Of a stretch of DNA of 64,000 bases, positions 12,795 through 25,100 are shown one piece after another. The stretch spans positions 28,905,889-28,969,888 of the forward strand of contig NC_019862.2 in the NCBI RefSeq assembly GCF_002234675.1, in the 5' to 3' direction. Numbering within the stretch: position 1 is the first letter of the stretch; each line of letters opens with the position of its first letter. Below the pieces are notes generated by a model, which had not been told where the DNA came from, did not search any database, and saw only the letters and a list, made by a program, of their open reading frames with translations. Both the position numbers and the translations under genes were made by a program. Origin of the DNA: Oryzias latipes. Lineage: Eukaryota; Chordata; Actinopteri; Beloniformes; Adrianichthyidae.

Positions 12795-13330
12795 TCACAC
12801 TGGACAAGCAGGGAGGGACTTCTTTTCTTTCTTCTTCAACTGTGTACTAGCGCATGTACGCCACCTACAGTTGGAAATGTGAAATGATGACTTGGTGTAA
12901 ATCTCGTGATTTTTCAGGTTTTTCTTTAACAGCTCTATACCGATTTATGAAAGGCTTGGTGTTGTATAATTCCAGCCGGACAGAAACCACAATTATTAAT
13001 TTCTCCTCCATTTTTCATTTTCAAATGGTTGGCATTCTGTGATTTAAAAGGTACGTCATCCATTCATCACTGCTAAATCTGAGTCCCTGATTGGTCAACG
13101 GTGGAGGGTGGTGCTGACAAGAGGGTTTCAATGGCAACACCTGTGGGGGTCGTCTCCCTGGCGGATCTCCCAAGCCTGCCACCATCTTTCACACCCTTCC
13201 GACAGTTGACCTGGTTTTACATGCAACATGCGTGAATGTGAAAGTTTTTAATGCCAAAGCCCAAATTGCGCTTTTATGCACGTTTAAATAGAGTTTTCAT
13301 TGGACGTGGCAGCATCTTATATCATGCAAA
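12795..13330 (+). repeat. Dispersed repeat family A copy
   Basis: It starts with GTTCACACTGGACAAGCAGG, followed by TACTAGCGCATGTACGCCAC. It then carries the same order of short motifs as the copies at 24.2 and 30.3 kb, including TTTCAGGTTTTTCTTTAACAG, a GTCATCCATTCATCACT-type motif and a TTTTCATTGGA motif near the end. It is probably a non-autonomous DNA element. There is no coding capacity. Confidence 0.6.
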
Positions 13331-13800
13331 ATGAACTTTTTGAGCTTTTAAGTGTATTATGATGTTTATTCCTCACAAAAACCAACCCCAAAGGGGTATT
13401 TTGATCCGTTCATGCATTTCTAAAAAATATGGTCTCTGAGTCCCAGCCCCTTCCAATCCACAACACCAGGTGGGTTCTCACATTGTGACATCACAAGGTG
13501 AAGAACCAATGAGTTATGTCGCTAGAGGAGACATCACGTAATTCCTCATTGGATGAGAGCACCGCCATCTTGGTGAGGTCAAGTCACTGCTGCAGTGCAT
13601 GCATGTGAACACATTCTTTGCAAAATGCCAGTTCATTGTACAGGTTTCAAGAGGTCTAAAACTTCTAAATGTTTATAAATTATTTTTAACAATTCTTTGT
13701 AATGATTTTTTTATTTGTTAGGAGTCCTGCATCTATGCATGTTTCATTAAAGTTTGAGCTTTTAAGGCTGACAGTTTCTCTTATTTAATAACAGTAAATG
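13331..13800. other. No gene recognised
   Basis: Non-coding DNA with no repeat ends that I can define. Confidence 0.45.
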
Positions 13801-13809
13801 ATGTGTATA

Positions 13810-14121
13810 CACAGTGGTGGACAAAATTGTTGGTACCCCTCAGTTAAAGAAAGAAAGTCCACAATGCTCACTGAAATGACTTGAAACGTCCAAAAGTAAC
13901 GATAAATTTAAATTTATTGAAAATTAAATAATCAAAATCAGCCATTACTTTTGAGTTATTGAGTAACAGAATTATTTAAAAAACAAACTAATGAAATAGG
14001 GCTGGACAAAAATGATGTTACTCATAACTTAATATTTTGTTGCACAACCTTTTGAGGCAATCACTGCAAATCAACGGTTTGAAGCGATACAATATCGCTT
14101 CAATCTCAAGTTGTGATAGGT

Positions 14122-14198
<77 letters not shown>

Positions 14199-14262
14199 TA
14201 TATAATCATTCGTTTGAATGAGAAGGGATGTCCAAACTTTTGGTCTGTGCTGTGTATAGTTT
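13810..14262. mobile_element. Tc1-like transposon relic around an (AT)n tract
   Basis: The left end reads CAGTGGTGGACAAAATTGTTGG and continues to TTGTTGCACAACCTTTTGAGG, both typical of fish Tc1 element ends. To the right of the AT tract lies GAATGAGAAGGGATGTCCAA, then ACTTTTGGTCTGTGCTGTGT, another Tc1 terminus type. No transposase remains between them. It may be one internally deleted element or two abutting ends. Confidence 0.55.
14125..14195. repeat. (AT)n microsatellite
   Basis: About 35 uninterrupted AT dinucleotides. The Ile-Tyr frames that this gives on both strands are artefacts. Confidence 0.97.
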
Positions 14263-14289
14263 ACTCTGAAAGGCTTAGGAATGGCATAA

Positions 14290-14774
14290 CATAATGGCCC
14301 TTTAACCAATAGCGGTGTGAACGTATACCTTCACACTAAACCAGTAAATGCAAAGGTTCACTGTCCACACGTGAGACTTGATGTAAATCAAAAACATCAG
14401 TTCTCCATGCATATCCAAGTGAACTGTTGTCAATTTGAAAAAACAAGATAGTTTTGCTCATCTTTGAATGAATTTAAAAAAGAAACTTAACATATCCATG
14501 AGTAAATGCACCTCACGCAAGCACCATCAGTGCTGCTTTTGTCCAAACATCACAGCTGTCTCCATCACTTTTTTCTTCTTCTGATCCGTCAAATTCTGCA
14601 GCTTCACAAATAAAAACTCACAGGGAGAAATCTAAAAAATGACCACGTTAAAATGAACTCAAAGGCTGATGTCAAACAAAGCATGAGGAAGAAGTAAGCT
14701 GGAATGTTCCCTCTGATCCAGAACCATCTGATCTTCTTTTCTGGAGTTTGTATATTTTGTACGAGTTTCACTCA
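14290..14774. other. No gene recognised
   Basis: Non-coding DNA between a Tc1 relic and a MITE copy. Confidence 0.5.
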
Positions 14775-14985
14775 TAACCCTTTTGCTATCTTAGATGACC
14801 CCACCCTCACATTGACGTGTTCTCCCTACCATGACAAAGGTGGATAAAGGTGGAAAGATTTCATGTAATCCATGGACACCAGTGAGGTTCACAAATCATT
14901 GAAGAAAAAAGGTTCAGCACACTGTCTAGTGGGTCTAGATGACCCAACTCCCAATGGTAAAGTGCCTAGGATAGCACAAGGGTTA
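14775..14985 (+). mobile_element. 210-bp MITE, copy 2
   Basis: It has the same ends (TAACCC near 14,775 and CTAGGATAGCACAAGGGTTA at the right) and the same interior as copy 1 at 7,792-8,002. The left end has a small change (TTTTGCTATC instead of TTGTGCTATC). Confidence 0.8.
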
Positions 14986-16430
14986 AATTCAGAGATCTGG
15001 GTGACCCAGTGTATCAGCAGCCAAAGCTGCACTAAATACAGAGTAAATAACCTCTTTTTTTCCTTAAATTACTAATCAATATGTTAATTCTTCATAAACA
15101 TATTGTATGTTTCCCACCACTGCAATTATTAAGAATTCCAAAATGTTAGTTTGCCAAACTTTGAATAGAAATATAGAAACTATTTTTTATACCTGGTCTA
15201 AGAAGAAACAAAACTAAACAGCATGCGTTATTTTTGTGAAGGCTGAGGCTCTCCATTTTTCTTAGGTAATATTTCCACAGAGGAAATTTGCTCCAGAAGG
15301 TTTCATCTTTCACCCTAAAAGAAGAAATAAAAGAAGAGGTGAATTCTTAATAAGTACATGATGAAACCACAGAGCCACAATGGAAATATCAGAAGGAAAC
15401 CACCCCACTGCAGGGACCAGATAGAAGCCATCTACCTCCAGCATCGCCATGGCAACTGTATACTTGGTCCAGATTTAAGTGAAAGTGCAAGCAGGAGGAT
15501 GTTCATAAAAATGTTATTTTGTCCTGCCAGCAAATTAGATTTATCAGTAAAGTCATGATAGTGCCTTGTACAAAAAATGACCATCTAGTTGAGATTTTGT
15601 TTTCTTTTATATGTGATTTTGATGAAGGAGTTTTCCTGAAAGACAAATCTCAGGTTATGACTCTTAAAAATCAGAAATGACTGAGGCTCAAATGAAACCG
15701 GGACTTCTGTTCCCACCCAGTCCTGTGCGGGGTCACAATGGTCTCCTGTCCAAGCTGCTACTTAGAATTTCATTTCAAACTTTTCGTATAAAGTAAAAAC
15801 AGACAAACAAACCGATCAGAAACATGTTTTAAACCATCATATCATGCCAGATGAGGAGTCTTCCCCCACACAATCATGTTTATACAGTTTATATTTGCTT
15901 TCAAATTTTTTTTATTTTTTATTTTTACAGTTTTAATACATAAATGTGCACTCAAAAATCTGGGGCTTACAAAAATAACTATTAGTTATCAAGAACATTG
16001 ACAGTTAAAATGACAAAATAAAATAAAAAAAAGCAAATTTGACTTTTGAGATTTTCAAACAATGAACAAGTGTTTAAAAAGAGCACTTAACAAATGAATG
16101 AAGTTTTAAGTGTTCAATCAAATGTGGTTGGTTAAATGAATGTATTTTATACTTTGTCGAATAAAAACAAGGAAGAAATGCTTAACATAAATACATTTAG
16201 GAAATAGCATTTGAGTAAATATTTACTTGTATGAAAGAAAACTTCAAAAAAGCCTTTTTTACCATTTTTGAACATGGTATATTTCTATGGAGTCTTGATT
16301 GCACAAGGTCCTTTTTATTTATTTGATTGTGAACAGTTTGGGACTCCATCTATTTTTTTTAATGAGTTTTTAAAATACAGATAAGACAACTATCATTGTT
16401 GTTGAGTTTTACCGTTCCTTCATTTCCGCA
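14986..16430. other. No gene recognised
   Basis: AT-rich DNA upstream of the shroom2 promoter, with poly-A/T tracts near 15,905-15,930. A palindromic GCCATGGCAAC lies near 15,446 (half of an RFX-type X-box), but the context is otherwise plain. Confidence 0.45.
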
Positions 16431-16766
16431 AACCGGTTTATTTTGTTCCCTGCGCTGACCCGTATGTTGTCAAGGCAACGCACGCCAGCCTGCTAATCCC
16501 AAACTGAGGGTGGCGCTCGCGGAGCACTTGTTGCCCCTAACATCCAGGGATGGGGCTAGTTTAGCTTAGCTCATTTAAAGTGTCCGGGCTGAGGTGAGCT
16601 CCCGTTCCCGGTGTGGATCCTGACGGACGGCGGCTCGCTCGGAGCGGAAGCGAGTTTCCCAAAATAACGAACCTTTTCAGGAGAAACTAGCCTTTCCGAA
16701 AAATGGGATAAAAACTGCGCGACGAAGCCGGTGCTTATTTATTTAGAAGTTGAAATAAATTTCGAG
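16430..16766 (+). promoter_or_regulatory. shroom2 promoter region and non-coding first exon
   Basis: A CpG-rich island rises abruptly out of AT-rich DNA and ends in a strong splice donor: TTCGAG|GTAAGT, with the exon ending at 16,766. No TATA box is evident, as is usual for CpG-island promoters. The first coding exon (from 18,930) has an acceptor with a pyrimidine tract upstream of its ATG, so a non-coding exon is required upstream, and this is the best candidate on the strand. The transcription start is not visible; it probably lies between about 16,500 and 16,650. An X-box-like palindrome sits at 16,466-16,479. Confidence 0.65.
16466..16479. promoter_or_regulatory. RFX-type X-box in the shroom2 promoter
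   Basis: GTTGTCAAGGCAAC is a near-perfect imperfect palindrome. It matches the X-box bound by RFX factors (two GTTGCC-type half sites) at all but two of the 14 positions of the ideal palindrome. It lies at the upstream edge of the CpG island. The match is visible in the sequence; actual binding is inferred. Confidence 0.5.
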
Positions 16767-17524
16767 GTAAGTTTTCCCCCCACCCCCCCTGATCTTTGAG
16801 GCGAAACATCTGACTTTTACGACAGAAAATGAGTAACTTATTCCAGTTTGCGGCTTGTTTGAGTGCGCTGTGTGAGTTACGACAGCCGGACGCGGCTTCT
16901 ATTGTGCTGCTCGACGGTGATTTGTTTAATTCTTCCCACTAAGAGCATTAAACGAGTCATCCCGACTGAAGAACGGCGGCATGCGTTCACTTTGCCTTTC
17001 AGCTCGATTGTTAAGTCTCTGAAGTCATTTTTATTCGGTACAAACGTGGAAAGTCGGTGTCAGACCACATAGTCACTTTGTGTATTTAAGAGCTTTTCAA
17101 AGTAAAAGCTTCTGAAAGTGTTGAACTGCTAAATCACAAAAAAACAACCCTGAAATCTTTCAGTTTAAAACAGGATATGGTTTTAAAACCGAGCTCCTGA
17201 AGGCTTGAGTAGTAGTTTTGCTACCCTAAACCCATAGAAAGGGCCTTGTCATGCTTATTTGTATCTATTAGAAAAAGATCACTAACATCTAAAAGGCTGA
17301 TGTAATTCGCATGTGTTTATGTGCCACCAAGCACAAGAAGGGATGGAAATTCATGTTGGCCACACGCATTACGTGCGGGCAAGATACACATTTGCGTGCA
17401 CGTATTTAAAGTGGGTCAGAGGCTGAATGTTGTTGTTTGTCGCACGTGATTTAAAGTTCAAATTTAAGTGCCATCAGCTGTCACTCACCTAGGTGTGGGA
17501 AATCTGTTCTCTCAAGTTGACCTA

Positions 17525-17580
17525 TCCCCTAAGGGGGGGCGGTGAGCTACAAACACAACAGCGTAATCATTTGGTGTTTT
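17525..17580. repeat. SINE-tail fragment
   Basis: GGGGGGGCGGTGAGCT, then ATCATTTGGTGTTTTAACCC, resembles the tail of the SINE at 1,925-2,140 (GGAGCGGTGAGCTGCAG, then CCATTTGGTGGTTCAATCCC). It is a short degenerate copy that leads straight into the telomere-like tract. Confidence 0.4.
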
Positions 17581-17790
17581 AACCCTAATCCTACAACCTA
17601 ACCCCTAACCCTAACCCCTATTCATAATCCTTAAACCTAACCCATAACCCTAATTCTGACCCTAACCCTATCCCCTAACCCTAATTCTGACCCTAACCCC
17701 TATTCATTATCCTTACCTCAACCCCTAACCCTATCCCTTAATCCTAAAACTTAACCCCTATGCCTAATCCTAACCCTACGTTGGCCCTTC
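17580..17790. repeat. Interstitial telomere-like tract (CCCTAA-type)
   Basis: About 200 bases of degenerate CCCTAA/CCCCTAA units (CCTAACCCCTAACCCTAACC and variants such as CCTAATTCTGACC) lie in shroom2 intron 1. The units are imperfect and partly arranged as longer blocks: AATTCTGACCCTAACCC occurs twice. This is the C-rich strand of the vertebrate telomere repeat in decayed or minisatellite form. Confidence 0.75.
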
Positions 17791-18229
17791 CTCCGAGTCC
17801 ATTCGTTCGATAAAAAAGTTCTGCACTAGCTGCACGTATTTAGAAAATTATGTGCAAATGGTTAATTTCTTCCTAAAGAGGACATTTTCGTAAATAAAAA
17901 TACTTTTTAAAGCTTTGATCGTTGGAATCCCTATTAAAAACGAGTTAATGTGAGGTTTTCTTTTGTGGTTCAAAACATTGTCATCTCCTTTTTTTAAACA
18001 TTTTTACAATTTGACGGCAGAATTGAACATTTTGCCTACATCAAATGCATCCCAGATGCATGTTTATGGTATTACGTTGGAGCTTGACCTTTATATCTAA
18101 AGAAAATCTGCTAAAAAAATTCCCAAATCAGACCCTGTGGGGTGCAAAGGCATTAAATAATGTGTCTAATCTCCCTGTCACAAGGATATATCTTTCTTCT
18201 ATAGTTTGAAGCCCCTCAAAACATTTTCT

Positions 18230-18460
18230 ATTTGATATTATACGGATTCTCCTCTTCTATGCCCTAATTTATAGGATACAGAGAATTCCTGATGATTCCT
18301 CTTCCATTTTCCGTGCTCTTTATGGGTTAAATGGCTCTCCTGGAGTAAAGCATCTCTTCTTTTTTCTTTTTGTTTAGTATCTTGCTCCTTTTGATTGGAC
18401 TGAGGACCCCGTTCACATTATATGAAGCTACCTTTATTTGACTGTTTTGTGTAACCGTAC
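18230..18460 (-). pseudogene. L1-like retrotransposon endonuclease fragment
   Basis: On the minus strand, a frame through about 18,440-18,370 reads IKVASYNVNGVLSPIKRSKI, the characteristic start of the ORF2 endonuclease domain of L1-type LINEs. The similarity fades into an A-rich stretch immediately downstream, and no reverse transcriptase follows, so this is a small relic. The call rests on that one motif. Confidence 0.5.
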
Positions 18461-18929
18461 TGTACATCGCAAAGCTCTGCTCCGACCTCGCCGACCTACA
18501 ACACAAGAACTCACTGAACAAGAACAGAAGAAAAAAACAAAGACAACCTGTACAAGGAGACTTAAAACCATGAGGTCTGAAACAGTCCATCACTCCAAGG
18601 GACAGACCCTTATCCCTAAGGTCAGGGGACCCTTTGGGCCTTTGTTGGCCCAAAAAAAAAAAAAAAAGGTGCCATCTAAACAGGATGAACAGATTACACT
18701 GAAAAATAATGTTATTTTAAAAACAAGAAATCTCTAAAATAAGAGCTTTTTGCCCCCTTTGTTCTGATAGAGCTCTGTCTGTTTCCGGTCTCTCCCACTG
18801 GCTGCTCGGCTGATCCTTTTGGGGTTTTAGGTTGAAGGCCAACACCATCCCCTCGCCTGGTTGGGGTGTCGGCAGAGTATCTGGGGAGCATATGGTGTCT
18901 AACTGCCCTCTCTGTCCTTGTGTCGGCAG

Positions 18930-19140
18930 TGAAATGGAGGCCGAGGCGTACGAGAGCGACGTTCACTCTGCAGACGCCGTGAGGTTTTGGCCGGTGATGC
19001 CCAAACACGGAGATCTGAATCAGAGGAGCAGAGAAGCTGAAGGCTGGAAGCTGGTCAACGTTTGTCTTTTAGGGGGCGCGCCATGGGGGTTCACCCTCAG
19101 AGGAGGACTGGAGCATCAGGAGCCGCTCGTCATAACCAAG
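18930..19140 (+). CDS. shroom2: shroom2 exon 2: start codon and first half of PDZ
   Basis: The acceptor is TGTCGGCAG after a pyrimidine-rich stretch, and the exon starts at 18,930. The start codon is ATG at 18,934 (GTGAAATGG context), the first in the exon. It encodes 69 residues, ending [20 protein letters not shown] plus TK. The GAPWGF carboxylate-binding loop is the PDZ signature of Shroom proteins. The donor is AAG|GTAGAC, phase 0. The first 38 residues are less conserved in the family. Confidence 0.92.
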
Positions 19141-22100
19141 GTAGACCAGTAATGAATGTTTGGGTCAAAGACGGCTGAGAACCTGGGTGCAGACCTTTGG
19201 TGACTGTTTAGAAATGCTTTCATGAAACCGCTTTGTTGTTTGGAGCGGATTCCTTTCTCCTGCTGCATTTGCTGTGACGAAGGCGTCATCTTGTCTCCTC
19301 GCCACCTGCGCCTTGCTTGGTTGAAGATGAGTCCACACAGTCAGATCTTATCTGAACTTCCAGCTGTGAGTTTTTTAAAGAGATAACTGCAATCAGTTTT
19401 ATCTTTTACTACATTTATAATTGTTTTTTTTAATCTTAGAAGTAAAAACGAAAGTTTGACTTTCACTGAGATGGTTATAAAAGCCGTAAATGGTCCGATA
19501 AGAGCTCACAGGCCAAGCATGAAAAGGCCATCTTTCTTTTTTGTAGTAGCAGGAGGGCAGAAATGGTAGTTTTTCCTTCTCATGTTGTGTAACTGAGAGA
19601 AAACTCCTTACATGACACACTCTGAGTGACAGCCCCCCTCCTTACCTGGAAAATGAAGCTTGAACATAAACAGAAAGTCAGTTTCAGGCGAGACATCCTG
19701 AAGCTTCACAGAACTGCTCGTGTTTGGCTTTTAGCTCTTTTTATTTTAATAAAACAGCAAAAACACACGCATGAAGGAATCTCCTGGCAACATGAGCTGG
19801 ATTTTAGCTCCGCCTTTTAATGTGGTTGAGTATTGAAGGTGCGGTGAATTAAGAGCATGCGGTCGGTCCACGTTCCTGTTTTCGTGCAGGCAGCACTTTA
19901 AAGCTCATGCGAGTCGTCCGTCTCCTCCGTCCCCTCAGCCCGTGTAATCATTCACTCCACCAGACCTTGATTAGTAAAGTGGCACAAGGCGACATGATCC
20001 CCCACTAGCTGGAGGCAGGTTCCCCTTCCTGCTTTTTGTGCGTTTTCCTTTTTGTGTACACAGGAGAGCGTCCAAAGTTCAGCCTTGCTATTCGGATCAT
20101 TTTTAGGAGTTGTCAGGGTCACACAGGGGTGAGTCACCTCCCCAGCTTGGTGCGATCACAACAGAAGAATAATCAAATGGTGAGAGATTTAGCTTTTCTA
20201 TTGGAAATTGACAGATTTGAAATAATAACGGAGTTCATTTCTGACTTTCGGGCTGTTTTGACCTGACGTGGACGCATGCCGTAGGTCTGAAGGGTTAGCC
20301 AGCAGTACCAGGAACCGCGCAGGAATGCAGTAAGATCTTTGTTTGATTCCTCTGCATGTAGGGAATTATCCATGACAGCCTGAAGCTTGCGGGAACAGCA
20401 CCGTGAGATGGAGTACGTGAGGGACGGTGTTCTCAGGTTCTACCACTCCATCCGGCCCTGTTTGTCGAGTTCTTCTCTTCTGTATTTATCTGGCACATGA
20501 ATATATTTCCATAATGTGGTCGGAGCAGCAGCCTGCTTTGAAAAAGTCGTGGGAACGGCCTGTAGGCTTTGTTTGCACTGTCCATTTAGGTGTGAAAAGA
20601 AAACCCAGAAAGTTCTGGACAGCAGCTGATGTCTGTTGGTGAGGTCTGATGAAGTTAATCATACGCAGCTTCAGCTTTGACAGTCATTTCTTTTTAAAAG
20701 AGTCATATTTGGGAACTCCAGTTTCAGTTTGAAATGTTGGCCCACCGTTTTTCTCCAGGCAACAACCTCCGATCCGTCTGCTTCAGTCCCCAACGCTGCT
20801 CTTCCCTCCTGGTAATCAAAAAGGAGCCACACTCTGATGACAGACTGGAGATATTTGCTTAAGAAATATCCTGGATCTTATTAAAATGCTTAGCATTCCT
20901 CTCGTGGCTCGGGTTCTGCTCACAGTGCTCTCGGGTTTGAAGTCTCAAGAAACTGAAATAATCCTGTTTTACATGAGACATCTGGGTATGAAGCACGTAC
21001 ATATGTTCCCTCTGCCAGGATCAAGCTTTTTATGGAGAAACATATTTTTAGCTCCTCGTGGGCCAGAACCAGACTCCCCGCTCAAACATCTCTGTTCTGG
21101 CTCGCCGCCACAGATCGCCTGTAGGTAAACGTGTTCTTAAAGGTTTATTTCTCCTTTGTGGGGCATCTGACGATGATTAGGTTTACTTCAGCGGGGTTGC
21201 TCAACCTGAACGAGCCAGGGAGTGCAGGATGCGGCAGGATGGCTCAAGCAAAGGATTGTGGGCTGTTTGGGTTTGGAATGACGTGGAGCCTGGGAGGATA
21301 CGGCTGACGGGTGTCTGCATGAGGGTTGTGCACTTTTCCCCCATTATTGTGAGCCGAGGCCAAAAGGCAGGAGTAACCACAGCCTTGAGCGTCCACGAAC
21401 GCAGAATCCCACGCAGCTCCAAGCCTCCAATTCCCGCTAAGACATCCACGGATGTGAACAGTTTTCATGTTCTGTGGATGAAACCATGCAAAGGAAGAAG
21501 CAGATGAGAGTGAGGCACCCGGACTGGAGAAGGCCAGAAAGGGGAGACCAGTTTACCATCAGTCTGCTTGTCTTTGAAGGAAGATGAATCTTTTCTAACT
21601 ACTAAAAGAAGGCAAAATGACTGAACAATGAGCTAAAAAAAAAAAATAAGATAAGTGAACCTTGAAGGACATGATTAGAACAAAACAGTCTGTAGTTGGG
21701 TCATTGACATGGTTTCTGCTGGATCTTTTAGCATTAAAAGGCCGTAGACCCCTGGTCTAAAGTCTAAAGTCAGTCATGAGTTTGTTAAGAATAGCCGCAG
21801 GCTTTCCTCGCGTTGTGGTTGAGTGTTTTCTCTCGTTCATTTGATGTTGCTATCATTGCTGGTGTTTTTTGGGGAGGTGGGCTTTAAAGAGCTGCATACC
21901 ACAGAAGGCAAAGTCAGCTGAACGCAGAGCTCAAGAACAACAAACCTATAAAACAAACAGGTTTGAAAGGCTTTAATGGCTGCTTGTTTGGGACTTTTCT
22001 TCCCCTAAATGGACTACAGATTCCTGACAGAAGCTGCCCAAAGCGTAGTCTGACTGAATATTATCAGTGGTGTGCAGGCGGGAGGCAAAACCCCACACAC

Positions 22101-25100
22101 AGGCTGAATGCCCTGTCAACAGGCCGCACAGGACATCTGTCAGCAGAAAAGAGGCATTCTTTACCCCCACAGCCACCACATCCCCCCCCCCCCCCCCCCC
22201 ATGACCCACACGGGGGACGTCAGGCTATTTTCTGGATGCTCAGGAATCCAGAGAGGCTGCAGATGAACTGATTACAGCCTGGAGGAAAGTGGAGAGGAGA
22301 GGACGTGGTATGGCTTCAGCCGATTAAGCCCAGAGTGTTGTGATGCAATGTTGCTTAAGCAGCAGCAGCAGTTTTACTGGGGCTTTTTGTGCAGCAGCAC
22401 AGCAGCAGCAGCAGTCATTATTTACTGTCTTCACATGCAACAGGCTGTTCAGACACCTTGAGAGAAATGGGAGAGTTTTTCATGAGTCTTTCTGCTTCTC
22501 TGAACGGCTCGTGTTGATCTTGGAAACAGCAGCTGCTTGTGAGAACAGCCGGTGCGTCTCTGTCCTGTGAATGACACCTTTAGGGAACCTGAGTCACCGT
22601 AGCACGCTCTTTGTGACGCAGACGGGACGATTCGTGACTGCGCTTTCTGTCACCAACAACACTGGAAGGACATTTGATGTGCAGGTCTACCTCTAGGTTG
22701 GAAATCTCAAATCCAGTCCAAAATTCAATCTTAAAGTCCCGCTTCGATCATCGTTTGATGTATTGTAAAGTCTTCCCAGTGGTCTTTTAATTATAATAAT
22801 GTCGCTTTTTTTTTTTTTTAGCCAAAATCAAAGCACTTGTGTTATTTCCTAGGACATAGTTTCTGCAGAGCGGCAGGAGTTCTTCAGAAATTCCCCTCCG
22901 GGACTGTTGGCATGGCTTAAGCCTGCCCCCATTTCCCATCATCCCTCTGTATTCACACTCTATCGTACAGCCCTTTACACCCCCAACTTAACATTAGCGG
23001 TGCAACTTTTAACCCGAGCAAGAACAGATATCCAGCCTTACGGTTCTGATCCAGACTCCAGCTCACACGAGCAAAACAAAGACCTTCATGGGTCTATTTG
23101 TCTGTAAGGAGACGCATCAGAATGGAGAGGAGCAGGAAGCTTGTGGCCCCCGCAGACTGTAGCACCTACGTTACTACTACAGGTGATTTTTTTCTGCTCT
23201 GCTTGATTAACAGCAATTTTGATAAAGAAAAACCCAGAAATAAAATTCTAAGCTTCACTTTCTTTATACAAAAAATGTCACAAGGACATTTTAAAAACAC
23301 CAAGGACATCATTTTTCATTTGAATGGGTCTTTAAAAACCCAACCTTTTCATGGGGACTTCATAAGCTTTCATTAGAACAAACTAGAGCAAATTGGAGGC
23401 ATGCTGCCGCAGAAATCCAGCACAAGCTCCTCAGACGGAGGAAGAGTGATGATTTGGGTTGACGTCATCTGTAGCAGTGCATTAAATCTGCAGCAATATG
23501 GACCGAAAAGTGAAGGAAATTATGAAGCTCCCAGTGTTGAAAAGAATATGTAAAAATCAGGATTAGAAATAAAAATAAACTTTAAATATCAAATGTTTGA
23601 TGTAAAAACATTTTAAATATGTACATCAGGAACGAAGGCATAAATAATTTCATTTAGAAAAAGAATATTTCAGGTTCCTACTGCCAAAGAGTTTAATATG
23701 CTAGATTTTTACAAAGTCATTCATTCATTCCAGTCATTTATCGATCATCTGATGTGGTGAGGTGATCAAACCTCCTGATGAACTTTTATTAAAGTAGTTG
23801 TCTGCAGTGTTTATTTTATTCAAATAAAAGCACAGGTCAGGTTTTTGTTCCTTAAAAAGGTTTAAATCCGTCTAGATGATTTATTATTTATGGATCAAAC
23901 AATTCAACGATTCTCAGAGGGCGTACTTTCATCGAGTTAGATGAGCTCATCTTTTTTACAATTTTGTTACATCTTACTGACTGTTTTGTTTTCTCGTGTC
24001 CCTTTCATTACTAATGTTTGCGCCGTGACTGACTGTAGGTGCCTCCTCTTCATCAGCTGCTCTCTCATCTGTCTTCGGCGCTCGCCACTTGCGCTCATCG
24101 TCACCCTTGTCCTGCAAGTTTAAAACATTTCTTTTCATCTTCCCCTGAAAGTATTTTCATCACATTCACCTCATTATTTAACACAGTTCCTTCAATCTTC
24201 TGAAGCCGCTGATTCCCTTGTAAGCCGTGTTCACACTGGACACGTGATGCACGTGTCAAAATATGCCATAAGAAAATTCTTAAACTCATGTTTAGCCTAT
24301 GGTGTTCACAGTGCACAAGCAGGGAGGGGCTACTTCTTCTTTTTTTTTATTGTTTACTAGCTCATGTCCACCACCCACAGTTGGCTGACGCTTGATGCAA
24401 AATGTCAAAGTGAGGTAAATCAGGCTTTTTCTTTCACAGTTCTCTTCCAATATATAAAAGACGATATAATTCCAGCCCGGCACAAACGGCAGTTATTCAC
24501 TTTCAATTTTTTCCTCTATGATCAATATTCAAACGGTTGAATTCCATGAATTAAAGGGGACGTCATCCATACGTCACAACCAAATCTGGATCCCTGATTG
24601 GTCAAAGCTCCACTGGTTTAACTTTCAACTCGTTTTGTGTGTAGAGGCTGAAAACGGTCGTAGAAACTTGTGTAAAAGCTTGAGTAGCGCTGTGTGAATG
24701 TGAGAGTTTGGAACGCGGAAGCCCGAAACGTATGTGCACGCGCCTTTACATGGTTTTCATGGAAAGTGGGCGCTTGAATGCGCATTGCAAACGGCGGTGA
24801 ACGGGGATGCTGGAGCCTATCCCATACTCTTGGGCAGAGGTGGGGTCCAGTCTGTTGCAGGTCTATACAATCCCCCACATGTAGACTCTCCAACTGACCA
24901 ATGAAGCATGATTTTGGACTGTGGGAGGGAACCAGAGAGAACCCACACATGCACAGGGCCTCCCAATGTGAGGCAAGAGTGCTAACCACTACACCACCAT
25001 GCCGCCCTTTAAGCGCAGTAAAGAATATATAAAAATCCACCTAAAGGTGTATTCCTTAATGTTTCAATTGTTTTAGCAAGCTAGTACTCTAATGGTATGA

